From: Viridibacillus arvi
Lineage (GTDB): Bacteria; Bacillota; Bacilli; Bacillales_A; Planococcaceae
Reading direction: 5' to 3'
Assembly: GCF_001274945.1 (NCBI RefSeq)
Contig: NZ_LILB01000005.1
Location: forward strand, 267,296 to 331,295
Length of the DNA: 64,000 nt
The notes under the pieces were generated by a model. That model was not told where the DNA came from and did no database searches. It worked only from the letters and a program-made list of their open reading frames with translations. The stretch's first letter is position 1. Each line of letters opens with the position of its first letter. Below, piece by piece: positions 25,711 to 33,443 of this stretch. A program made the translations under genes and the position numbers.

Positions 25711-25746
25711 GCCATGGCAGAAACGATTAATCGTTTCTGCCATGGC
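25711..25746. repeat. Perfect 36-bp palindrome, terminator-like
   Basis: GCCATGGCAGAAACGATT followed by its exact reverse complement, with a T run (TTTTTC) on the plus-strand side. It lies just inside the left end of the cassette and may shield cargo from outside transcription or form part of the element end. Confidence 0.75.
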
Positions 25747-25764
25747 TTTTTCTTCGATGCCGTT

Positions 25765-25880
25765 AATTTCCGTTCCGGCGGACGCTTTCCTGGGGACGGA
25801 CCTTGAGGCTCCTCGTCACTAACGCTCCTGCGGGGTCTCAAGATGTACGCTAGTTCCCCCAAGGAGTAGCCGCCTGCACT
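25765..25880. repeat. Bacillaceae intergenic repeat (GGCGGACGCTTTCC type)
   Basis: A GC-rich island in an AT-rich region. It begins TTCCGTTCCGGCGGACGCTT and contains CTTGAGGCTCCTCGTCACTA and GGGGTCTCAAGATGTACGCT. Blocks of this type recur in intergenic regions of many Bacillaceae genomes. The outer parts (GGCGGACGCTTTCCTGGGG and CCCCAAGGAGTAGCCGCC) are roughly complementary, so it can fold as one long hairpin. Confidence 0.65.
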
Positions 25881-26059
25881 CCTCTTTTGAAATTTATATG
25901 TCAGTGAAGGATACTTAAATGAAAGATAATTGAATTTATTTAATTTAATGAATTTTTCTTAATTTAATTGTTGAAAACTAGGAATATTTGTATTATATTG
26001 GAATTTCAGAATGACTCTCCTTAGTTCTAAAGTTGTAATTTATTAGTTATACAAAGAAG

Positions 26060-26533
26060 ATGTATAGGATGGTGGTTATATTCAATAACTTTCTAGTTTA
26101 CATTACATATTTCGTTATATATTACCCTTTCGTTATTATTATCCATGAATTTGGACATGCAATTTTTATAAAGATTTTTGGAGGAAAGGTTAATTATATC
26201 GGATTCGGTGAGGGAGACACATGGCTTGAATATAAGAAATTCAGAATAGGAAAAAACGATTGGCTTACAGGACAAATTAATTTCGACTTCGAAAATAAAG
26301 TTCCTACTCAAAAAATGATTCTGATATATTGTGGAGGATCTTTAATTAATTTTATTTCTGCAACTTTAATTTGGATATTTGGTAATGAAGAATGGGCTAA
26401 CTTGTATCGAGGATTTATTATCTACTCATATTTAATTGGGATTGCTTCATTAGTTCCTTTTAAATACAATAGTGGCTCGAAAAGTGATGGTTTAATGATA
26501 TTAAGTCTTATTAAATCTATAGTGAGGACGTGA
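26060..26533 (+). CDS. M50-like (site-2-protease-type) membrane metallopeptidase, small
   Basis: A 157-aa membrane protein. The first membrane segment contains the zinc motif HEFGH (residues 29-33). Further segments lie at about 85-108 and 118-133, and the C-terminal SGSKSDGLMIL supplies an Asp (143) in the position of the third zinc ligand of M50 proteases. No PDZ or CBS domain is present and the protein is short for the family. The ATG at 26060 has only a weak AAAGAAG site. Small M50 proteins occur in RiPP and bacteriocin operons. Here it is cargo of the cassette with a 52-aa partner five bases downstream. Confidence 0.75.
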   Translation: MYRMVVIFNNFLVYITYFVIYYPFVIIIHEFGHAIFIKIFGGKVNYIGFGEGDTWLEYKKFRIGKNDWLTGQINFDFENKVPTQKMILIYCGGSLINFISATLIWIFGNEEWANLYRGFIIYSYLIGIASLVPFKYNSGSKSDGLMILSLIKSIVRT

Positions 26534-26538
26534 TATTA

Positions 26539-26697
26539 ATGCAAGGATTACTAAATTTAAAAGAACATCAATATATATTCGATAAAGAAAAAGGAAACTT
26601 TTATATATTTTCAGAAGAGAGGAAATTTAACATAACAAGGGATTCCACTTTAGATATTTTACAAATTTTAGATCAATACGTATCTATAAGTTATTAA
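26539..26697 (+). CDS. Small 52-aa protein, unrecognised, possibly PqqD-like
   Basis: ATG at 26539 behind GAGGACG, five bases after the M50-like gene, so probably co-transcribed. It reads MQGLLNLKEHQYIFDKEKGN, then FYIFSEERKFNITRDST and LDILQILD. The strand-strand-helix order with a terminal I-L-x-x-L-D resembles the short PqqD/RRE-type recognition domains of RiPP systems, but it is too short for a confident call. It could equally be a leader peptide or an inhibitor of the protease. Confidence 0.5.
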   Translation: MQGLLNLKEHQYIFDKEKGNFYIFSEERKFNITRDSTLDILQILDQYVSISY

Positions 26698-26721
26698 ATG
26701 AAGAATAAGGAAATACCAAAA

Positions 26722-26767
26722 AAACACCGGCTTTCTGTTCAAAATCGAACAAAAAGTGCCGGTGTTT
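26722..26767. terminator. Terminator of the cassette genes
   Basis: AAACACCGGC (26722-26731) pairs with GCCGGTGTTT (26758-26767), with an inner GTTC-AAAATC-GAAC stem. It lies just after the 52-aa gene and inside the right end of the cassette. Confidence 0.75.
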
Positions 26768-26831
26768 ACTATTGAAGAACATTACATTTTAAAAACGTAA
26801 GTTTTTCAGTGCCCTCCGTTTTCACATAAGG

Positions 26832-29800
26832 TCATTTTATAATCATCTCATACATCTGTATGGTTGTTTCCATTGGTTCAATATTCAATTCGTTTTTTAA
26901 TACTTGTTCACATTTTTCAAACCATCTGACAGCCTGAGTACGATTTTGAAGTTGGAAATATCCATACATGATTAGGCGATATCCTTCTTCCCAAGTATTA
27001 TCTTGCTTCAACAAGTGCTCTGCCCAAAACACTGTTTTGCTAAATTCTTTTAATCGGACATAATTCTGTGCTAAGCGTTCAATTCCTTCCATATAAATAT
27101 ATTTCAATTCTTCTCGTATATCTTGAAGCCATTCTGATTGTTTCTTATCCGCGATAAAATCACCTGTGTATATTCGGATTCCTCTTAAAAGCCATTCATT
27201 CGAAAGATTAGGATTTTTCTGTTGCATGCCTAAAGATATAAATTGTCTAAAAAAATCTAAATCACTTTTCATACAATGCTGTGTAATGAGCTTGTACATT
27301 GATTGCTTTCGAACAACGTATGCACTTTCTATTCTAGGAAGACGATTTGGTTCTAGCACTTTTAATAAAGCATTATAGGCAACTTTGAAATCTCTTGTCA
27401 TCGTTTCCTCAGTAGCTTTTGGCCATAGTACATTAATTATTTCTTCTTTGGAAACAAATCTCGTACGATTTAGATATAGGTAAATGAATAATTCCTTTGC
27501 CTTTTCTCGTTGCCACTCTTTTTCTACTATTACTTCACCATCGCGATATAGAGTTATAGCTCCAAATAGCTGAATAGTATACATATGCGCTGGTACAGGT
27601 ATATCAGCATCTATTTCTATCAATTTATAAAAGTATGTGGTTTTAACAGCTGATTTTTTTAATGTATTCCAATGATGCATCATTTGCCACCATACTATAT
27701 TGTGCTGAGGACCAAAGATATGTTGGTCTCTTACAAAGAAATCATATTTTTTCTCTACAATAGTTGCCATACATAATTCAAAATTTGAAGCAAATTCAAC
27801 TTCATCTTTTTGCATATAAGCGATATAAGCACGCCAAAAGCTAACAATTGTCAGTCCAAAATAATCTTTTGAGTTTTTAAACTTACTTTCTGCGCTCTTA
27901 ATAGCTTCTTTTGCCTCTAGGTAATGTGCATGTTCCACATAAACTATTGATAAGGCTACATAAAGTAAAGCCGAAACCCAATGATCATGCACTTTCTCCG
28001 TTTCTTTTAACCCTAATTTTATATTAAAAAGTGCTTGCTCAAGTTGTTGCTGTCTACTTTTTACAATTGCTAGTCCCATATAGGACTCGGCTTTTGCACG
28101 TTTCACATCCATACTATCCATTATTACGATGGTCTTTTCATAATATTGTTCCGCTTCAGCAATATCTGCCGGATTCAAAACCAATAATGTATGTCCTTTA
28201 CGAAGATAGGCTACTGCTAGAATGTACTGTGCATGTTCATTTTCCTTTTTCAAGATGCTTTTATTTGCTGATTCTAGTGCTGTTACATAATCACCTAATA
28301 AGATTAAAATAAATGAATATAAAACATCGGTCTCACGATAAGTATCTGAAATAAGACTATATGAATCTAAACGATTTTCTAATAAGCTTCTTGCTTCCTG
28401 AAGTTTGCCTTGCCTTAATAATATTCTTGCATCCAAATTTCCTTGCCTAACTACACGAGAAGAAAGACCCACATCCGAAACCCACTTTTCTGCTTCATAC
28501 GGTTTGCCTAAGTTCACTAGATTTTCTGCATATTGTTTTTGTATAAATTGCAGATAATCTTCTTCTAACTTCGCTTGATCCACCAATTCAAGTGCTTCTT
28601 GTAAATAATTTTCAGCAAGTGACGGTTGAATAGTATCCAAATAGATATGTGCAATCCCAACCTTGGCTCTTAATAAATAATCATAAGACAAGCATTCTTT
28701 TGCGCATATAATACATTTTTCATACGCTTTTTTTGCTTTTTCATACTGTGCACGATATCTTTGACTTTCACCTTCATAATAATAAAGTTGAAAATGGTTT
28801 GCCATTGTACTAGCTGATAGTTCACGAATACGTTCGATAAACCAATCGAATTTTCCTTTTTCTATAAACTGATTTGCAAAATAAGCTAAAGTAGATGCAA
28901 TCAAATCTTCATTTTTTGTTTTCATCGCATGATGAACGGCTTTTACAGGGTTTCTTTGTTGAGTAAAATATTTTGTAGCCTTTAAATGCAACGAGTGATA
29001 AGTATCTAAATCCTGTTCCATCAGTTTCAATTCTAAAAATTGCTGAAATAACACATGATATCGAAACTCTGTGTATCCACTTAATGGCTGGATAAAAACA
29101 TGTTTATTGACTAGAATTTTAAGCTGCTCTTCAAAAACCTCCCCGTAGAATACTTCTATTAATTCATACGAAAATGTTTCAAAAATGCTGAATTTCATAA
29201 TTGCATCCTGTTCGAAATCATTTAGCCCCTCAAATACTTCATACGATAAATAAGTAAAAAAGTCATTTGACGAAAGATTCTGTAATTTATCTATAGATTT
29301 CTCTAAATCAATAGATTGAGTGGCGAGAAATAAAATAGCAATAGCCCAACCTTCTGTTGTCCGGAGAATTTTGTCCACTTGTTCCTTTGTTATATAATGT
29401 TGAAAGTAATCTTCAAAGAATACCTGGATTTCTTCTGCAGAAAAGACAAAATCTTCTTCTACGCATTCAACCAATTGATGATTTAACCTTAAATTCCGTA
29501 TACACCCCCAAGAAGGATATGTTCTTGAAGAAATAATTAGATGAACATTTGGTGGTAAATGTAATATCAGTTTCTCCATGATGTAATGAATATGAAAAAT
29601 ATGATCCACTAAATAGTAATCATCTAATATTACAAAAAATGGTTCTCGCATCTTGCAAAACTCATTTACAAACATAGTAAAAAGCTTATTTAACTCTTCA
29701 ACTTTAGGAAACATTGAAAGCTGATCCCAACCAATCATTGTTTCTCCAAAAGAAGGATATACTTTCCGCACACTATAAAACAAGTGACGTAAAAATGGCA

Positions 29801-30026
29801 AAACATCGTCATCATCTTCTGTCACTTGATACCAAGAGAAAGCATTGGATTGATCTGCTAAAAATTGTGCCAATGCGGAACTTTTACCAAAACCTGCTCC
29901 ACCATGTAAAATAGTAAGCTTTGTATGATGACTTCGTGCTAACTTTTTCATGACCTTTGCTCGTCTCATATAATGTATAGCAGGTTCTGGTGGAATAAGC
30001 TTAGATATCAATATGTTGTCTTCCAT
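26832..30026 (-). CDS. MalT/SARP-like ATPase transcriptional activator with BTAD domain
   Basis: A 1064-aa regulator. Residues 30-300 form a STAND-type NTPase: Walker A GGAGFGKSS (42-50), Walker B FFVILDDYY (130-138), and a winged-helix region after it. Residues 350-800 are TPR-like helical repeats, the usual ligand-sensing part of MalT-class proteins. Residues 818-915 (IQLFGAITLYRDGE onward, with EKAKELFIYLYLNR) form an OmpR/SARP winged helix, and 920-1064 a bacterial transcriptional activation domain. DNA binding is therefore C-terminal. Start 30026 is set by AAAGGGG; an upstream ATG at 30050 lacks a site. Before the cassette inserted, its stop codon lay about 115 bases from livJ, so it is the likely activator of the liv operon. 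Confidence 0.88.
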   Translation of the reverse strand: MEDNILISKLIPPEPAIHYMRRAKVMKKLARSHHTKLTILHGGAGFGKSSALAQFLADQSNAFSWYQVTEDDDDVLPFLRHLFYSVRKVYPSFGETMIGWDQLSMFPKVEELNKLFTMFVNEFCKMREPFFVILDDYYLVDHIFHIHYIMEKLILHLPPNVHLIISSRTYPSWGCIRNLRLNHQLVECVEEDFVFSAEEIQVFFEDYFQHYITKEQVDKILRTTEGWAIAILFLATQSIDLEKSIDKLQNLSSNDFFTYLSYEVFEGLNDFEQDAIMKFSIFETFSYELIEVFYGEVFEEQLKILVNKHVFIQPLSGYTEFRYHVLFQQFLELKLMEQDLDTYHSLHLKATKYFTQQRNPVKAVHHAMKTKNEDLIASTLAYFANQFIEKGKFDWFIERIRELSASTMANHFQLYYYEGESQRYRAQYEKAKKAYEKCIICAKECLSYDYLLRAKVGIAHIYLDTIQPSLAENYLQEALELVDQAKLEEDYLQFIQKQYAENLVNLGKPYEAEKWVSDVGLSSRVVRQGNLDARILLRQGKLQEARSLLENRLDSYSLISDTYRETDVLYSFILILLGDYVTALESANKSILKKENEHAQYILAVAYLRKGHTLLVLNPADIAEAEQYYEKTIVIMDSMDVKRAKAESYMGLAIVKSRQQQLEQALFNIKLGLKETEKVHDHWVSALLYVALSIVYVEHAHYLEAKEAIKSAESKFKNSKDYFGLTIVSFWRAYIAYMQKDEVEFASNFELCMATIVEKKYDFFVRDQHIFGPQHNIVWWQMMHHWNTLKKSAVKTTYFYKLIEIDADIPVPAHMYTIQLFGAITLYRDGEVIVEKEWQREKAKELFIYLYLNRTRFVSKEEIINVLWPKATEETMTRDFKVAYNALLKVLEPNRLPRIESAYVVRKQSMYKLITQHCMKSDLDFFRQFISLGMQQKNPNLSNEWLLRGIRIYTGDFIADKKQSEWLQDIREELKYIYMEGIERLAQNYVRLKEFSKTVFWAEHLLKQDNTWEEGYRLIMYGYFQLQNRTQAVRWFEKCEQVLKNELNIEPMETTIQMYEMIIK

Positions 30027-30062
30027 ATTGTACCCCTTTCTCATTCTCATTGATTTACATTT

Positions 30063-30945
30063 CTATATTAAAAGTGCTTTACTCCATTGATGATAAAACA
30101 CACTAATCGTTTCAAAACGATCTGAGGGATTATTTTCTAATGCTTTTGAGCAAATATTATATAGATCTATTGAAGCCTCCCACATTTCGAAACTTTTATC
30201 ACTTCGTCCTCCTATAAACGCATATGCTAAACCTGCTAAAGTATATACATTTGTAGCACTTGTAATTTCAGCGTTTAATCGATATTCTTCAGGTGCTTTA
30301 TACCGACTAGAACCCCAAAAATCCTCACCAATATAATTAAAGACAGGTGCTTTTTTAAAAAAATCAATGTCGCAAATATGCAATTTATTTTTTTTGAAAT
30401 TATATAGTATGCTACCATCATAGAAATCAACCATCATAGAAATCAACCATCACAAATCCTTTATCTTCTACAAAAACCGCAAATTCATATATTTGGTTCA
30501 ATATCGAAATACGTTCTTTTAAAGATAAACTCCTTAATTTCACAAAAGGAGAATCAGGAGAATTGTACTTTTCAAAAGGCGTAAAATCCCAATGATTATG
30601 CATACATTCTCCTTCTACCCATTTAAATTTCAATCCGTAACCTTGTTCTGTCTGAAATGTCCCTATGCATTGAATTAATAAAGGGTGATCAATATGTTGA
30701 TAAACTTTCTTTGCTTCTTTTAGGCGTTTAATCGCTGACTTTATATCTCCAGTATATTCTAAATTTCTTGCACCTGCATATTTAATGAAATAACGTTCGT
30801 CATTTTCTATAATTCCAAAACAAATGTTTCCTGAATCCTGCTGATCAAAAATAGTAAATACTTCTACTGCTTTAAGCCAATTAAAATCATGATATTCTCT
30901 TAACTCTAATAATAATTTATTGGTTCCAATGCATACTTTAACCAA
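30063..30945 (-). pseudogene. Protein kinase-like gene disrupted by a 16-bp tandem duplication
   Basis: Two overlapping frames (30945-30427 and 30446-30063) together encode one kinase-like protein of about 285 aa. The first half has GIIENDERYFIKYAGA, with a Lys in the ATP-site strand, and FKWVEGECM at the hinge. The second half has a catalytic loop VDFYDGSILYNF, a DFG-like ICDIDFF and an APE-like YKAPEEY. They are joined at VMVDFYDG, where 16 bases are duplicated and shift the frame. Removing one unit restores a continuous reading frame. The likely start is TTG 30945 behind AAGGAG. The product is currently truncated before the catalytic loop, unless the duplication reverts. Confidence 0.75.
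30421..30452. repeat. Two tandem 16-bp units in the kinase-like gene
   Basis: TAGAAATCAACCATCA occurs at 30421-30436 and again at 30437-30452, preceded by a further ACCATCA. Sixteen is not a multiple of three, so the second copy changes the frame. The unit encodes the kinase catalytic-loop region on the minus strand. Confidence 0.95.
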
Positions 30946-30960
30946 ATTTTGCTCCTTCAT

Positions 30961-31824
30961 TGAGCTTACGTAGTTTATAGAGGGGTGATACGTTTACTCA
31001 AAATTGATATACCTCTAAAATGTTTGGCGAATTTTTCATATAAAATCACACCTTTCAATATACTTCCATTTAGTAAAGTATTCGAAAACCGAATATTCTT
31101 ATATTAATTGTACAGTAATTACTAAAAGCCTACACTAATAAATTCTTTGCAAGAGTACGTAGTATTTATGTTTAGTTTTTTGGCACACTTACGGAGACGT
31201 GAGCAAGATTGGTTATATTTTATTCAATAAAAGGACAGTGAGATTTAAAGGGGGGGTTTAGGAATTTGCGAGAATACATAAAACAATAAATGAAAATGCT
31301 TTACTTGTTCCCGTAGCTTCGCATGAGGTAAATGAGAAGAAGGCATAAGAACACTACTATATTATTAATTAAGCTTTTTCTTAAATAGCCATCCACCACC
31401 AACAGAGATTATAATTCCACAAATAAAAGCAGAGCAAACGAACATATCAATCTTCCCAATCGCAAACAACAGAATAGGACAAATCAACAAGAAAATCCTC
31501 CAACTAATAACAAGCTTTTTTAATATTCTTCCCCCATCACAACCTTAAATATATACGCTAGCAGTTTGTTAAATATCACTATAATTATTAATTATTTTCT
31601 TTTTATTGTTAATTAATAGGAGGTGGCGATTTTCGAATACTCCCATTTTATTAAGTTATAGAAAATCAACAGTAAAATAGCCAAAAATAAAAAAATGTAT
31701 GCAACTGAAATTACTTAGTAATGTAATTCATTCATAATATGTGTAACATATTATGAATGAATTATCATGTACAATTACTTGTCTTTAGTGTTACAGAGTA
31801 GAAGGTCTCTTTTCCCCATGTAAA
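30961..31824. other. Intergenic region with a possible decayed small membrane protein
   Basis: No confident gene. On the minus strand 31538-31365 stays open and would encode two hydrophobic segments (LVISWRIFLLICPILLFAIG and a second of about 20 residues ending GGGWLFKKKLN), but no ATG, GTG or TTG in frame precedes the first segment. It may be a remnant or use an unrecognised start. The rest is AT-rich and without visible structure, apart from the hairpin at 31725-31763. Confidence 0.4.
31725..31763. terminator. Perfect 17-bp hairpin downstream of the beta-helix gene
   Basis: AATTCATTCATAATATG pairs perfectly with 31747-31763 across a 5-nt loop. It lies 62 bases beyond the stop of the secreted protein gene. 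It is AT-rich without a clear T run, so terminator or 3'-stabilising structure are both possible. Confidence 0.55.
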
Positions 31825-33054
31825 TCACTTTGATGCAAGTTGTAATTTTTCTGTGTTTTTTATGAATTCATTGTAAGTATTGTTAATGCGAATAATTGTT
31901 TCAGAAGTATTAACGGCTTTGTTTGTTAAAAGTGCTTTTTTGTTAGCTTCATTTAGCTTATTGTACGTAATATCGTATTGTGAGCCTGGACCACTGTTCT
32001 TCCAAGCCATAAACTGAATCGTTCTTCCTACTGACTCAAAAGTATTGTTTTTAATAGTTGGGTTGATTGCGCCACTAGCTAAAATTCCACGGGTACTAGC
32101 ATTTCCATTTGCTACATTCCGGATTAGGTTTTTTTCAATAACAGCATTCGTCCAATTCATGACACGAATAGCATCCAAGCGTGTTTTGTCAATTTGATTA
32201 TTACGAATGATCACTTTATCATGATACATTTTACCTGAATATTTGTGGGTACCAATAGCTCTATCAAGATTCTTAAATTTATTGTTTTCAATTGTTATAT
32301 TTTGATTTGGCGTTTTATCATACTTGCTCCATTTTTGACTCCACCCTGCTGTTGTTTTATCCGGTGTATCAATATTAATGGCTTCTTTGTTCTTGTTTGC
32401 TGATGCTTTGGAATTTGTAAACGTATTTTTTCGTATCACAACATTCTTAGAAGCATCTAGTTCAATAAAATGTCCAGAATACATATTCTTAAATTGGATG
32501 TTTTCCACTTTTATATTTTGGTTATGCCCCATGATCAAGGCAATGCTATCTTTCTCGTATTTCATATCAATCGTTACTTTACCTTCTCCTATGAAGGAAA
32601 TATTCTTTTCACCATTATACTTGCCATATACACCCGATTTATTGGCTTTTGATGGTTTTATGAATTGAAAAATTGATTTTGAAGCTTTAAATTTACTCGT
32701 GCCAGTTTTCTGACCTTTGACAATACTTACACCATCATTCATTTTTATAGTTACATTCGATGGAACATATAGCGTATTACTAATTGTGTAAGTTCCTTTT
32801 TTTAATACTAGCGTTCCGCCACCTTTTTTCTCCAATTTCTCTAGATAGGAACGTAGAACATAATAATGCTTGGTATTACTGTTATATGTAGTGTATTTCA
32901 ACATCGTTTTATCCACCGGTACTGTTTTTGGTGAAATTGTATAAACGCTCTTTGCGGCAGCTTCTACAGAATTAGGCGTAACCCCTATCCATAAACTCAG
33001 CATCAACACAGTAGCCGCCACTAACGCACCCATTCTCTTGAATTGCATAATCAT
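31825..33054 (-). CDS. Secreted right-handed beta-helix (pectin lyase-like) protein
   Basis: A 409-aa exported protein. The signal peptide covers about residues 1-33 with cleavage near VEAAA. Residues 75-370 show repeated short strands of the NITIENNKFKNL, KVIIRNNQIDKT, NAVIEKNLIRNV and NPTIKNNTFESV type, the pattern of a parallel beta-helix. The opening GGGTLVLKKGTYTISNTLYV is the usual cap of pectate lyase-superfamily proteins. It has no anchor motif, so it is secreted or loosely wall-bound. Polysaccharide binding or cleavage is the family expectation. Catalytic residues cannot be identified by eye. Confidence 0.85.
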   Translation of the reverse strand: MIMQFKRMGALVAATVLMLSLWIGVTPNSVEAAAKSVYTISPKTVPVDKTMLKYTTYNSNTKHYYVLRSYLEKLEKKGGGTLVLKKGTYTISNTLYVPSNVTIKMNDGVSIVKGQKTGTSKFKASKSIFQFIKPSKANKSGVYGKYNGEKNISFIGEGKVTIDMKYEKDSIALIMGHNQNIKVENIQFKNMYSGHFIELDASKNVVIRKNTFTNSKASANKNKEAINIDTPDKTTAGWSQKWSKYDKTPNQNITIENNKFKNLDRAIGTHKYSGKMYHDKVIIRNNQIDKTRLDAIRVMNWTNAVIEKNLIRNVANGNASTRGILASGAINPTIKNNTFESVGRTIQFMAWKNSGPGSQYDITYNKLNEANKKALLTNKAVNTSETIIRINNTYNEFIKNTEKLQLASK

Positions 33055-33443
33055 GTTGTAAAATTCTCCTTCTCAAAAATGTAATAATATTTCAGGATAT
33101 TATCGACAGATTCCCATATACTTACTAACTAAATCTCGTATCACCCTATCACAATACCTAATACTTATTCACTATACATTGTTTTTAAACCGAACTCTAC
33201 ATGGAATGTTACAACTTAATGTAGAATATTATATTCGCATTAAGTTATCATGTTGTTTCTCAACTGGGAAGTGAAATTGAAAAAAAACTGAAACGTTTCT
33301 CATTAAAACACAATCTTACTTGAAAAATGAAAGGAAAATGAAATTTTTCAAGACAAATTCTTTGTTAATATAAAGAGCATAAATACAAAAAAGTATTTAC
33401 ACTTGGAGGAAAATGTATTCTTCAAGATATAGTGGAGGAAAAA
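33055..33443. other. Divergent intergenic region
   Basis: 390 bases between the divergent beta-helix and TPR-GTPase genes. It must contain both promoters, but I see no strong -35/-10 pair. It has no coding frame and no recognisable RNA structure. A GTGGAGG ribosome binding site at 33432-33438 serves the plus-strand gene. Confidence 0.5.

Larger units (their letters stand above)
25679..26816. mobile_element. Mobile insertion cassette-like element, 1138 bp, no transposase
   Basis: The 14-bp ends GAGGGCACTGAAAA (25679-25692) and TTTTCAGTGCCCTC (26803-26816) are perfect inverted repeats. Immediately outside both is the same 10-bp sequence CGTTTTCACA (25669-25678 and 26817-26826), as expected for a target-site duplication. 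Inside are a perfect 36-bp palindrome, a Bacillaceae-type repeat, an M50-like protease gene, a 52-aa gene and a terminator, but no transposase. The format resembles the mobile insertion cassettes (MIC231) described in the Bacillus cereus group, mobilised in trans by an IS4-family transposase. Family assignment of the ends is inference. Confidence 0.75.

Noticed and set aside
31201-31350. Short plus-strand frames including one encoding FARIHKTINENALLVPVASH
   Set aside because: No start with ribosome binding site and no recognisable family; under 30 residues.
30961-31824. Two-helix small membrane protein at 31365-31538
   Set aside because: No usable start codon precedes the first hydrophobic segment, so it is noted only within the intergenic entry.
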